Origin: Acidimicrobiaceae bacterium
GTDB lineage: Bacteria; Actinomycetota; Acidimicrobiia; Acidimicrobiales; RAAP-2
NCBI GenBank assembly: GCA_027449885.1
Contig: DAIDKS010000023.1
Coordinates: 1-44,830, forward strand
Length of the DNA stretch: 44,830 nt
Reading direction: 5' to 3'
Shown here: positions 1 to 7,707 of the stretch, in pieces
Numbering within the stretch: position 1 is the first letter of the stretch
How the letters are laid out: each line of letters starts with the position of its first letter
Program-made: the position numbers and the translations under genes
Notes under the pieces: model-generated
What the model saw: only the letters and a program-made list of their open reading frames with translations
What the model was told of the DNA's origin: nothing
Database searches by the model: none

Positions 1-27
1 CAGGGCTTCTTCGCCTACCGGGGCTAG
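1..27 (+). CDS. 3' end of an unidentified upstream gene (partial)
   Basis: Only the last eight codons are visible, reading QGFFAYRG followed by TAG at 25-27. The stop overlaps the GTG start of purU by one base, which suggests co-transcription and translational coupling. Too little remains to assign a family. Confidence 0.5.
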   Translation, partial: QGFFAYRG

Positions 28-872
28 TGGCCCACTACGTCCTGACGCTGCGCTGCGCGGACCGCCCGGGGATCGTCCACGCGGCGAGCGCCGCGATCGT
101 GGCGATCGGCGGCAACATCCTCGAGAACGACCAGTTCACCGACCCCGAGACGGGCACGTTCTGCATGCGCACCCGCTTCGAGTCGGCGACCGACCCGGCG
201 AGCGCCGCGGCCCGCCTGGCCGACGAGCTCGTCGCGTACGGCCCGGTGATCGAGCTGCGCGACGAGTCGGTCGTCCACCGTGCCGTGGTGATGGTCTCCC
301 AGTTCGACCACTGCCTGGCCGACCTGCTCTACCGCCGCGAGCGCGGCGAGCTCCCGCTCGAGATCACGGCCGTCGTCGCCAACCACGAGACGTGCCGTCC
401 CCTCGCCGAGCGCTACGGGATCCCCTTCCACCACGTGCCGGTCACCGCGGCGACCCGCGAGGCGGCCGAGGACGCCCTGCGCGAGGTCGTCGCCGCGACC
501 GGGTCCGACGTCGTGGTCCTCGCCCGCTACATGCAGATCCTCTCGCCGCGGCTCTGCGCCGAGCTCGCCGGACGGATCGTCAACATCCACCACTCGTTCC
601 TCCCGGGCTTCAAGGGAGCGCGTCCCTACCACCAGGCCTACGAGCACGGGGTGAAGCTCATCGGGGCGACGGCCCACTTCGTGACGGCCGACCTCGACGA
701 GGGCCCGATCATCGAGCAGGACGTGGTGCGCGTCAGCCACGCCCGCCGACCGGCCGAGCTGGTCGCGCTCGGTCGCGACGTCGAGCGGACGGTCCTCGCC
801 CGGGCCGTCGCCCTGGTCGCCGAGGACCGCGTGATGGTCGTCGGACGACGGACGGTCGTCTTCGCCCAGTAG
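27..872 (+). CDS. purU: formyltetrahydrofolate deformylase
   Basis: A 281-residue protein that hydrolyses 10-formyltetrahydrofolate to formate and tetrahydrofolate, balancing the one-carbon pool and supplying formate to PurT-type purine synthesis. The N-terminal ~80 residues form an ACT-type regulatory domain (LRCADRPGIVHAAS). The rest is a formyltransferase-fold domain. N186, H188 and H189 lie in NIHHSFLPGFKGARPYHQA and D224 in DLDEGPI, matching the Asn-His-Asp catalytic set of the family. Length is normal for PurU (about 280). The GTG start is fixed by the one-base overlap with the upstream stop and by the immediate start of the ACT domain. It converges on kynU with a 6-base gap. Confidence 0.93.
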   Translation: MAHYVLTLRCADRPGIVHAASAAIVAIGGNILENDQFTDPETGTFCMRTRFESATDPASAAARLADELVAYGPVIELRDESVVHRAVVMVSQFDHCLADLLYRRERGELPLEITAVVANHETCRPLAERYGIPFHHVPVTAATREAAEDALREVVAATGSDVVVLARYMQILSPRLCAELAGRIVNIHHSFLPGFKGARPYHQAYEHGVKLIGATAHFVTADLDEGPIIEQDVVRVSHARRPAELVALGRDVERTVLARAVALVAEDRVMVVGRRTVVFAQ

Positions 873-878
873 GACGAC

Positions 879-2111
879 TCAGGTGACGGGGTGGCGCGTC
901 CGGTACGCGGGGTCCCGATGCTCCTCGCGCTCGATCACGGCCACCAGGTGCTCGACGGCGTCGTAGACGTCGACGAAGCGCACGTAGAGGGGCGCGAAGC
1001 CGAACCGGCAGATGTCGGGGTCCCGGAAGTCGCCGATGACCCCGCGCGCGATGAGGGCCTGGATGATCCCGTAGCTCTCCCCGTGGCGCAGGGCCACCTG
1101 GCTGCCCCGCCGGGCGTGGTCGCGCGGCGTGACCACCTCGACGACGCCCGCGAGCCGCTCCTCGACGCGCTCGATGAAGAGGTCCGTGAGGGCGAGGCTC
1201 TTCGCGCGGATCTCGTCCATGGAGGTTCGCTCGAGGACCTCGAGCGCCCCGTCGAGGGCGGCGAGCGCGATGACCGACGGGGACGAGGTGACGAAGGCCT
1301 GCACGCCCGGGGCCGGCTCGTAGTCGGGCTCGAAGGCGAAGGGGCGCGCGTGGCCCAACCAGCCGGGCAGCGGATTCTCGAGGATCCCCTGCCAGCTCTC
1401 GCGCACGTAGAGGAAAGCCGGCGCTCCCGGCCCCCCGTTCAGGTACTTGTAGGCGCACCCGGCGGCGAAGTCGACGTCGGCGCCGGTCACGTCGAGCGGC
1501 ACCGCGCCCGTCGAGTGGGCGAAGTCCCAGAGCATGAGGGCCCCGGCGTCGTGCACCCGGCGGGTCACGCCGGCGAGGTCGAGCATCTCGCCGGTGCGGA
1601 AGTCGACGTGGGTCAGCATCACGAGCGCGACGTCGGGTCCGAGATGCTCGTCGAGCCGATTGCGGTCGATCGGACGGATCTCGATCGGGCGACCGGCGAG
1701 GGAGGCGACCCCGCCCGCGATGTAGAGGTCGGAGTGGAAGTTCACCTCGTCGGTGAGGACGACGTGGCGGTCGGGCCGCAGGCGCAGCGCGCCGACGAGG
1801 GCCTTCGCGAGCAGGATGGTCAGGGTATCGGCGACGACGACCTCGCCCGGCCGGGCCCCGATGAGCGGGGCCAGCCGGTCCCCGAGGGCCGTCGGCTGGG
1901 CCATCCAGCCCGCGGCGTTCCAGCTGCGGATGAGACCCCGGCCCCACTCCTCGTCGACCGTCTCGATGATGCGCCGACGCGCGCCGACGCTCAGGGGCCC
2001 GAGGGAGTTGCCGTCGAGGTAGAGGACCTCGTCGGAGAGGATGAAGGCGTCGCGCAGCGGGGCGAGCGGATCGGCGGCGTCACGGGCCGCGCACTGTTCA
2101 CGGGTCGTCAT
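879..2111 (-). CDS. kynU: kynureninase
   Basis: A PLP-dependent hydrolase of 410 residues that cleaves L-kynurenine to anthranilate and alanine (or 3-hydroxykynurenine to 3-hydroxyanthranilate). It shows YLDGNSLGPL near residue 31, WDFAHSTG with D196, and the cofactor lysine K222 in CAYKYLNGGPG. Length fits the family (about 410-420). A strong GAGGAGGGAC ribosome-binding site precedes the ATG. It is the last gene of a long minus-strand array. No tryptophan 2,3-dioxygenase or kynurenine formamidase lies nearby, so its link to the upstream organic-acid genes is unclear. Family assignment is firm; the reason for its position is unknown. Confidence 0.92.
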   Translation of the reverse strand: MTTREQCAARDAADPLAPLRDAFILSDEVLYLDGNSLGPLSVGARRRIIETVDEEWGRGLIRSWNAAGWMAQPTALGDRLAPLIGARPGEVVVADTLTILLAKALVGALRLRPDRHVVLTDEVNFHSDLYIAGGVASLAGRPIEIRPIDRNRLDEHLGPDVALVMLTHVDFRTGEMLDLAGVTRRVHDAGALMLWDFAHSTGAVPLDVTGADVDFAAGCAYKYLNGGPGAPAFLYVRESWQGILENPLPGWLGHARPFAFEPDYEPAPGVQAFVTSSPSVIALAALDGALEVLERTSMDEIRAKSLALTDLFIERVEERLAGVVEVVTPRDHARRGSQVALRHGESYGIIQALIARGVIGDFRDPDICRFGFAPLYVRFVDVYDAVEHLVAVIEREEHRDPAYRTRHPVT

Positions 2112-2130
2112 GTCCCTCCTCGGTCGTCGA

Positions 2131-2496
2131 TCAGCCTAGGGCGGGGCCCCCGGCGGCCGCGATGCGTCGGGCGACCCCGTCGGGGTCGGCGAGGCCCACG
2201 ACGACCTCGTCGTAACGCTCGCCGTGGAGCGCGAGACGCAGCCCCCGGCGCTCGGAGCGGTGCCCGACGATGAAGGTCCGTCGCCCGTCGCGGTAGAAGG
2301 TGCCCACCACCACGACACCGGGCAGTGCCGTCCCGGGCGCCTTCAGCCCGTGGAAGCCGGCGACCACGTCCTCGACGAGCTCGACCGCGTCGAGCGCGGC
2401 CACGGGGATCCGAAGGTCCCCGTGCAGGGCCTCGACGCGCTCGGCGGCGCTGAGCGCCACCACCACGACGTCGCCGTCGAGCTCGATGTCCGCCAC
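2131..2496 (-). CDS. small PH-domain-like protein of unknown function
   Basis: A predicted cytosolic protein of 121 residues starting at GTG 2496 (VADIELDGDV). It is nearly all beta-strand-like segments (VVVVALSAAERVEAL, GVVVVGTFYRDGRRTFIVG, RGLRLALHGERYDEVVVGL) with a short C-terminal helix (DPDGVARRIAAAG). This pattern resembles the bacterial PH-like fold, but no catalytic motif is visible. It lies 11 bases downstream of the methyltransferase and 19 upstream of kynU, so it is probably co-transcribed. The same frame stays open for hundreds of bases further upstream, but that stretch is arginine/proline-rich and antisense-like and overlaps the methyltransferase, so the later GTG was chosen. 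Function is not assigned. Confidence 0.65.
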   Translation of the reverse strand: MADIELDGDVVVVALSAAERVEALHGDLRIPVAALDAVELVEDVVAGFHGLKAPGTALPGVVVVGTFYRDGRRTFIVGHRSERRGLRLALHGERYDEVVVGLADPDGVARRIAAAGGPALG

Positions 2497-2507
2497 GATC
2501 CCCGACC

Positions 2508-3314
2508 CTACGCCCCGCGACGGGCGAGGACCTCGACGTTCACCACGAGGAAGAGCCCGTCGGGCTGCTCGGCCCAGCGACGAAAGGCGGCGGCGTAGCG
2601 CTCGAGGTCGGCGGGCGCCGCCGCACCGATCTCGAGGGCCTGGTGGGCGAAGTCGCTGACGCGCACCCGGTCGGCCCAGAGGCCGCCCCACCACTGGCGG
2701 TCGTCGTCGGTCGCGTAGGTCCAGTTGGACGAGCCGACCTCGATCCCCTCGAAGCTCGCCGCGCGCACCCACCCCGGGAGATGCCGTCCGCCGTCGGCCT
2801 CGGCCCGGTTGGCCCGCGCGACGGCGTGGTAGACGTCGCGCCACTCGTCGAGGTCGGGGTCGGCGGGGTGCCAGACGAAGGCGCCGTAGTCGGCGTCGCG
2901 CACCGCCAGCCGACCGCCCGGACGCAGCACGCGGCGCATCTCGGCGAGAGCGCGCACCGGGTCGGTCAGGTGCTGGAGGACCTGGTGGGAGAAGACGACG
3001 TCGAAGCTCTCGTCGCCGAAGGGCAGGGCGTAGACGTCGCCCACCTCGAAGTGCAGCGTCGGGTAGGCCGCGGCGGGGAAGGCACCCCGCGCGTCCTCGA
3101 CGACCGTCGCCACCCGGTCGAGCCCGACGACGGAGCCCGCCGGGACACGGCGGGCGAGGTCGGCCGTGATGGTGCCGGGCCCGCAGCCGACGTCGAGCAG
3201 CCGCGTCGTCGCGCCGAGGTGCGGCAGCACGAAGGCCGCCGAGTTCTCCGCCGTGCGCCAGCGGTGGCTGCGCAGGACGGACTCGTGGTGTCCGTGGGTG
3301 TAACGGTCGCTCAC
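2508..3314 (-). CDS. class I SAM-dependent methyltransferase (UbiE-like)
   Basis: A 268-residue methyltransferase. Motif I is LLDVGCGPGTITADLA (about residues 39-54). The acidic strand-2 residue lies in VVGLD, motif II region in GDVYALPF, and the post-motif helix in FDVVFSHQVLQHLTDP followed by LRPGG. This is the Methyltransf_11 layout. The C-terminal half (WWGGLWADRV, FAHQALEIGAA) resembles small-molecule methyltransferases of the UbiE/COQ5-like group. The substrate cannot be read from sequence. It overlaps the prpB stop by 4 bases (GTGA), so it is translationally coupled to the methylcitrate-type genes. Confidence 0.8.
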   Translation of the reverse strand: MSDRYTHGHHESVLRSHRWRTAENSAAFVLPHLGATTRLLDVGCGPGTITADLARRVPAGSVVGLDRVATVVEDARGAFPAAAYPTLHFEVGDVYALPFGDESFDVVFSHQVLQHLTDPVRALAEMRRVLRPGGRLAVRDADYGAFVWHPADPDLDEWRDVYHAVARANRAEADGGRHLPGWVRAASFEGIEVGSSNWTYATDDDRQWWGGLWADRVRVSDFAHQALEIGAAAPADLERYAAAFRRWAEQPDGLFLVVNVEVLARRGA

Positions 3315-4234
3315 GCGGGCCCTCCGGGGTCGGCGACGCCGGGGATCGGGAAGCCGAACACGTCGGCGTCGAAGGCCTGGTAGCCGGCGTAGTCCACCAG
3401 GTCGTAGAGGTCGGCGCGCGTCTGCATCTCCTCGAGCAGTCCCATGAGGCGCCCCTCGCGCGCGAGGGTCGCGAGGGCCCGGTCGGCCGCACCCATCGCC
3501 AGGCGCAACAGGGAGACCGGGAAGATGACCATGTCGTAGCCGAGTCGGCGCAGGTCGTCGACCCCGAGGGCCGGGCCCTGCCCGAACTCGGTCATGTTCG
3601 CGAGCAGGGGCACGTCGAGGGCGCGGCGGACGGCGGCGAACTCCTCCTCGGTCCGCAGGGCCTCGGGGAAGACGGCGTCGGCGCCGGCCTCCACGTAGGC
3701 CCGGGCCCGGTCGATGGCGCCGTCGAGCCCCTCGACGGCGCGCGCGTCGGTGCGGGCGATCAGCAGGAGGTTGGGGTCGCGCCGGGCGCTCGCCGCGGCG
3801 CGCACGCGGCGCACGGCGTCCTCGCGGGCGACCACCTGCTTGCCCTCGAGGTGGCCGCAGCGCTTCGGGTTGACCTGGTCCTCGAGGTGGAGGCCGGCGA
3901 CGCCGGCGTCCTCGAGCAGCTGCACCGTGCGCGCGACGTTCATCGGCTCCCCGAAGCCGGTGTCGGCGTCGACCACGACCGGCAGGGCGGTCACGCGCGC
4001 GACCTGGGCCGCGCGCGTCGCGACCTCGCTGAGCGTGGTGAGCCCGACGTCGGGCAGTCCGAGGTCGGCGGCCATGACGGCCCCCGAGAGGTAGAGGCCG
4101 GCGAACCCGTGGCGCTCGGCGAGCATCGCCGAGAGGGGGTTGAAGGCCCCGGGCAGGACGAGCGGCTCGCCGGTGCCGAGCCGCGCCCGCAGGCGGCGTC
4201 GCTTCTCGGCGTCCGGGGTCGGGTCGTGCAGCAT
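3311..4234 (-). CDS. prpB: methylisocitrate lyase (isocitrate lyase/PEP mutase family)
   Basis: A TIM-barrel lyase of 307 residues, expected to split 2-methylisocitrate into pyruvate and succinate. Magnesium-binding acidic residues lie in VVVDADTGFG (D89, D91). The catalytic cysteine is C126 in the family signature NPKRCGHLEGK. ARTDARAVEGLDGAI, NMTEFGQGP and MQTRADLYDLVDY closely match known PrpB proteins rather than generic PEP mutases. The ATG overlaps the prpD stop (ATGA), fixing the start. No prpC (methylcitrate synthase) is adjacent, so it may work on an imported or otherwise formed methyl-branched acid. Dimethylmalate lyase is an alternative activity of this superfamily. Confidence 0.85.
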   Translation of the reverse strand: MLHDPTPDAEKRRRLRARLGTGEPLVLPGAFNPLSAMLAERHGFAGLYLSGAVMAADLGLPDVGLTTLSEVATRAAQVARVTALPVVVDADTGFGEPMNVARTVQLLEDAGVAGLHLEDQVNPKRCGHLEGKQVVAREDAVRRVRAAASARRDPNLLLIARTDARAVEGLDGAIDRARAYVEAGADAVFPEALRTEEEFAAVRRALDVPLLANMTEFGQGPALGVDDLRRLGYDMVIFPVSLLRLAMGAADRALATLAREGRLMGLLEEMQTRADLYDLVDYAGYQAFDADVFGFPIPGVADPGGPA

Positions 4235-5745
4235 CAGAGGAGTCCCGTCGTCAGGATCGGGCGCGCCACCTCGCTCGTGATCGTGAGGCCCGCGAGGTCG
4301 CCGGACAGCAGCTCGGGGAGGCGCGCCGCGAGGTCGAGGAATCGCTCGACCTCGGCCGGGGCGAGCACCCCCTCGGTCAGCTGGCGGAACTTCGCCACGT
4401 ACTGCGCCCGACCGAAGGGCCGCTCGCCCGCCGGGTGGGCGTCGGGCACCACGACGGTCGCCTCGCGGCGCGTGCCGTCGGTGAAGAGGATCTCGGCCCG
4501 GCCCCCGTAGGCGCGCCGGGTCGGGTCCGGATCGTGGTAGCGGGCCGTCCACTCGGGGTCCTCGAGCGTGCGAATCGACCGCCAGAGCGCGACCGTGTCG
4601 GACCGGGCGGCCCGCGTCGGCGCGTAGGAGCGCTCGTGGTGCCAAGCCCCGTCCTGCAGGGCGACGGCGAGGATGTAGGGCAGCGAGTGGTCGAGGGTCT
4701 CGCGGGTGGCGGCCGGGTCGTACTTCTGCGGATCCCCCGAGCCCGACCCGATGACGGCGTGGGTGTGGTGGGACGTGTGCAGGACGATCTCGGCGACCCC
4801 CACGCCGGTCGCGAGGCGCGGGTCGGCCGCCCGGAGACGGCGCGCGAGGTCGATCCAGGCCTGGGCCTGGTACTCGGCCGAGTGCTCCTTCGTGAAGGAG
4901 TCCAGGATCGCCCGCCGGGGCTCGTCCGGACCGACGAGGGTCACGTGGTAGCCGGCCCCGGGACCGTCGAGGAGCCGGGCGATGACCGCGTCGGCGCCCT
5001 CGTAGATCGGCTCGGGCGCGGTCTCGCCGCGCATCGCCCGGTCGACCGCCTCGATCGCCGCCTTCGCGGCGAAGGCCGGGGCGTAGGCCTTCCAGGTGGA
5101 GATCGTCCCCTTGCGCGACTGGCGCGTCGCCGTCGTGACGTGGACGGACTGGTTGACGGCCTGGAAGACGACGGGGGTGGGCAGGTCGAGCAGGGTCCCC
5201 AGCCCGACCGCGATCGCCGGGGCCAGGTGGGCCACGTGGTCGATGGCGTGGGCGTGGAGGCTGATCGCTCGCGCGAGCGAGATCTGGACCTCGTAGGCGT
5301 TGGCGATGGCCCGCACCAGTCGGTCACCGTCGACGGCGCCGCCCACGTGCTGGGCGACGGCGACCAGCGGGGCGATGGCGTCGCCGGGGTGGGCGTACTC
5401 GGCGGCGAGGAAGGTGTCGTGGAAGTCGAGCTCGCGCACCGCGACGGCGTTCGCCCACGCCGCCCACTCCGGCGAGACCCGCTCGTCGGGGTCGAGCCCG
5501 ACGACCGTCGCTCCGGGGTGGGCGGGGTGTCGCCGCGCCTGGTCGCGCGCGGCGGCGACCGGGGGGCGCGCGAGGGACGCCGTCGCCACCGCGGCGTCGT
5601 CGATCACGCGGTTGACCACCATGTCGCGCACGTCGTCGTCGAGGGGGGCGCGGGGTGACGCGACCTCGGCCAGGCGCCAGGCCAGCTGGTCCTCGCGCGC
5701 GAGGACCTCGTCACTCGCCCGGGCCCGGACCTCGTACTCCCTCAC
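4234..5745 (-). CDS. prpD: MmgE/PrpD family 2-methylcitrate dehydratase
   Basis: A 503-residue MmgE/PrpD protein, expected to dehydrate 2-methylcitrate to 2-methyl-cis-aconitate. Family blocks include NAVAVRELDFHDTFLAAEY (about residues 88-106), HPGDAIAPLVAVAQ, a long helical core, RQSRKGTISTWKAYAPAFAA, and C-terminal GSGSGDPQKYDP, DHSLPYILAVALQDG and WHHERSYAP. These are typical of actinobacterial PrpD. The GTG start overlaps the stop of the IclR gene by 4 bases, and the stop overlaps the prpB start, so prpD-prpB form a tight pair. PrpD-type enzymes can also act on citrate or related acids, so the true substrate may differ. Confidence 0.85.
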   Translation of the reverse strand: MREYEVRARASDEVLAREDQLAWRLAEVASPRAPLDDDVRDMVVNRVIDDAAVATASLARPPVAAARDQARRHPAHPGATVVGLDPDERVSPEWAAWANAVAVRELDFHDTFLAAEYAHPGDAIAPLVAVAQHVGGAVDGDRLVRAIANAYEVQISLARAISLHAHAIDHVAHLAPAIAVGLGTLLDLPTPVVFQAVNQSVHVTTATRQSRKGTISTWKAYAPAFAAKAAIEAVDRAMRGETAPEPIYEGADAVIARLLDGPGAGYHVTLVGPDEPRRAILDSFTKEHSAEYQAQAWIDLARRLRAADPRLATGVGVAEIVLHTSHHTHAVIGSGSGDPQKYDPAATRETLDHSLPYILAVALQDGAWHHERSYAPTRAARSDTVALWRSIRTLEDPEWTARYHDPDPTRRAYGGRAEILFTDGTRREATVVVPDAHPAGERPFGRAQYVAKFRQLTEGVLAPAEVERFLDLAARLPELLSGDLAGLTITSEVARPILTTGLL

Positions 5746-6554
5746 GGCAGCCTCCGGGTGATGGCGGCACTCGCGCGCTGCAGCTCGACGACGAGGGCCT
5801 CGACGTCCTTCGGGATGTCCTCGATCAGGGCCGAGAGCTGGATGCCCGCCACCATCTCGCCGGCGCGGTCGAAGACCGGGACGGCGATCGAGAGGCCCCC
5901 CGCCTGGCGCTGGCCCTGACCGAAGGCGTAGCCGCGCTCGCGGATGACGCCGAGGTTCGCCACGAACTCGTCGCGCGTGACGGCGACCCCGCTCGCCAGG
6001 CGGATCTCGTCGACGCCCTCGAGGAGCCGCTCGAGGTCCTCGTCCTCCAGGTAGGCGGCGTGGACGCGCGCGCCGCCGACGGTGAGGGGCAGCTGCTCGC
6101 CGATGGGGACCTGGTAGCGCATCGGCGGCACGCTCGCCACGCGGTAGAGCAGCACGGCCGTCAGGTCGACGCGCACGGTGAGGGTCGACGTGAGGTTCGT
6201 CGCCGCCGTCAGCTCGCCCAGCACGGTCTCCGCCGCCTGCACCAGGCGATTGGTCTGGAGGAAGACCGTCCCGTCGAGCAGGGGCGCGACGCCGAGGCGG
6301 TAGTCGAAGCCCTCGCGCTCGACGTAGCCGTAGTGGACGAGCAGGTTGACGATCCGCTGGGTCGTCGCGAGGTGCAGCTGGGCCGCCTGGGCGATCTCGG
6401 TGAGGCGCATCGGGGCCCGGCGCTCGCGCAGCACCCGCAGCACGACGAAGGGGCGGTCGAGCGAGCGAGCCGAGTTGAGTGCCGACTCGTCGTCGCGGAC
6501 CCCGTCCTCGGCGGGCGGCGTCGGCCGCTCGTCGACGACACGGGTCCGCGCCAC
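5742..6554 (-). CDS. IclR family transcriptional regulator
   Basis: A 270-residue DNA-binding regulator. An N-terminal winged helix-turn-helix spans about residues 25-95 (SLDRPFVVLRVLRER, RLTEIAQAAQLHLATTQRIVNLLVHYGYV). An IclR effector-binding domain follows to the C-terminus, with RLGVAPLLDG at the junction and GYAFGQGQRQAGGLSIAVPVFD in the ligand fold. It sits inside the catabolic array, one base after the HMG-CoA-lyase-like gene and overlapping prpD by 4 bases. It is therefore likely to be the pathway's own regulator, autoregulated by position. A candidate target is the set of GATAG/CTATC repeats at the livH promoter. The effector is presumably a pathway acid, but this is inferred. Confidence 0.88.
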   Translation of the reverse strand: MARTRVVDERPTPPAEDGVRDDESALNSARSLDRPFVVLRVLRERRAPMRLTEIAQAAQLHLATTQRIVNLLVHYGYVEREGFDYRLGVAPLLDGTVFLQTNRLVQAAETVLGELTAATNLTSTLTVRVDLTAVLLYRVASVPPMRYQVPIGEQLPLTVGGARVHAAYLEDEDLERLLEGVDEIRLASGVAVTRDEFVANLGVIRERGYAFGQGQRQAGGLSIAVPVFDRAGEMVAGIQLSALIEDIPKDVEALVVELQRASAAITRRLP

Positions 6555-6555
6555 G

Positions 6556-7707
6556 TCAGACCTCCCCGAGAGCCGCCTCGACGCGATCGCGCGCCGGAGA
6601 GGTGATCGGCGCGCGCCACGGCGAACGGGCGCCCACGTGGGCCTCGGAGCCCCGACGGAAGTGCTGGGCCTGCGCCTCGGTCTCGATGAACGGCAGGTCC
6701 ATCGGGAAGAGGCGCGCGCCCCGCGGCCGGGGTCCGGCCTTCGAGACGTGGCCCCACAGGGAGTGCCCGACGACGTCCTCGGCGAGGAGGGCGGCGTCGA
6801 TGAGCCGGTCGAGGTTGACGCCGGTCGAGACGCCCCGCTCCTCGAGCAGGTCCACCAAGTCCTCGGTCGGGATCATTCGCGTCATGCGTCCGTGTCCACC
6901 ATACGGGCATCCGCCCATGCCCCCGATGGAACTGTCGAGGACCAGGGTGCACTCCGCGTCGAGGGTGCGCAGGGCCTCGTAGGCCGAGAGGAGGGCCGTG
7001 CCCCGGGCGTCGTGGAGGTGGAGGTGGAAGCGAGTGATCTCCGGCCAGCGCTCGCGGATCGCGCGCAGCTGGGCCGCGACGTCCCACGGGAGGTTCCAGC
7101 CCATCGGGTCCCCGATCCACACGCGGTCGACGGCGATCCCCCTCGCCGTCCACATCTCGTACTGCGGGGCGAGCAGGTCCATGCGCTGGGCCTCGGTGAA
7201 GGGCCCGAGCCAGTTCGACCCCCAGGCCGCGTTGATGCCGATGCCGGCGCGCGTCGCGCCCTCCGCGACGGCCCGCTCGACCACGCCGTCCCAGGCCTCG
7301 ATCTCCTGACGCTGGGAGCGGTTGGTGTTGCGGCGCACGAAGACGTCGCAGAGGTGCACCAGGGTCGTCGGCACCTCGTCGGGCTCGCTGAGTGGGGGGA
7401 CGTAGGCGCGCCGCCGCTCGCGGCCGCGCTCGTTCAGGGCGAGGGCCGTGTAGCGGACCCCCTCGACCGGATGGAACCGCGTCACGATCTCGTCGATCGA
7501 GGCCATCTGGGGCGTCCAGTCGGGGCTCACGAACGAGCCCACCACGATCGTGCGCAGACCGGTGAGCGAGAGGGCGTCGAGCAGGGCGATCTTGCTCGCG
7601 ACCGGGATCTCCGCGCTCTCGATCTGCATCCCCTCGCGCATCCCCTCCTCGATGATCTCGACCTGGGGCCAGCCCGTCACGGGGGTCGGCTCAGTGGGTG
7701 TGGTCAT
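6556..7707 (-). CDS. HMG-CoA lyase-like acyl-CoA C-C lyase
   Basis: A DRE-TIM metallolyase of 383 residues, predicted to cleave a 3-hydroxy-3-methyl/carboxy acyl-CoA retro-Claisen style. The catalytic arginine R24 is in EEGMREGMQIE. Metal ligands H230 and H232 with D233 lie in HLHLHDARGTAL. The mobile-loop cysteine C267 is in SSIGGMGGCPYGG, followed by PTEDLVDLLEERGVSTGVNLD. It is longer than classical HMG-CoA lyase (about 300) by an ~70-residue C-terminal tail, and the usual RDGLQ motif reads REGMQ, so the substrate is probably not HMG-CoA. Citramalyl-CoA lyase is one option. It overlaps the CoA-transferase gene by 17 bases, which suggests the two act in sequence. A longer open frame upstream is an antisense-like artefact. 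Confidence 0.8.
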   Translation of the reverse strand: MTTPTEPTPVTGWPQVEIIEEGMREGMQIESAEIPVASKIALLDALSLTGLRTIVVGSFVSPDWTPQMASIDEIVTRFHPVEGVRYTALALNERGRERRRAYVPPLSEPDEVPTTLVHLCDVFVRRNTNRSQRQEIEAWDGVVERAVAEGATRAGIGINAAWGSNWLGPFTEAQRMDLLAPQYEMWTARGIAVDRVWIGDPMGWNLPWDVAAQLRAIRERWPEITRFHLHLHDARGTALLSAYEALRTLDAECTLVLDSSIGGMGGCPYGGHGRMTRMIPTEDLVDLLEERGVSTGVNLDRLIDAALLAEDVVGHSLWGHVSKAGPRPRGARLFPMDLPFIETEAQAQHFRRGSEAHVGARSPWRAPITSPARDRVEAALGEV

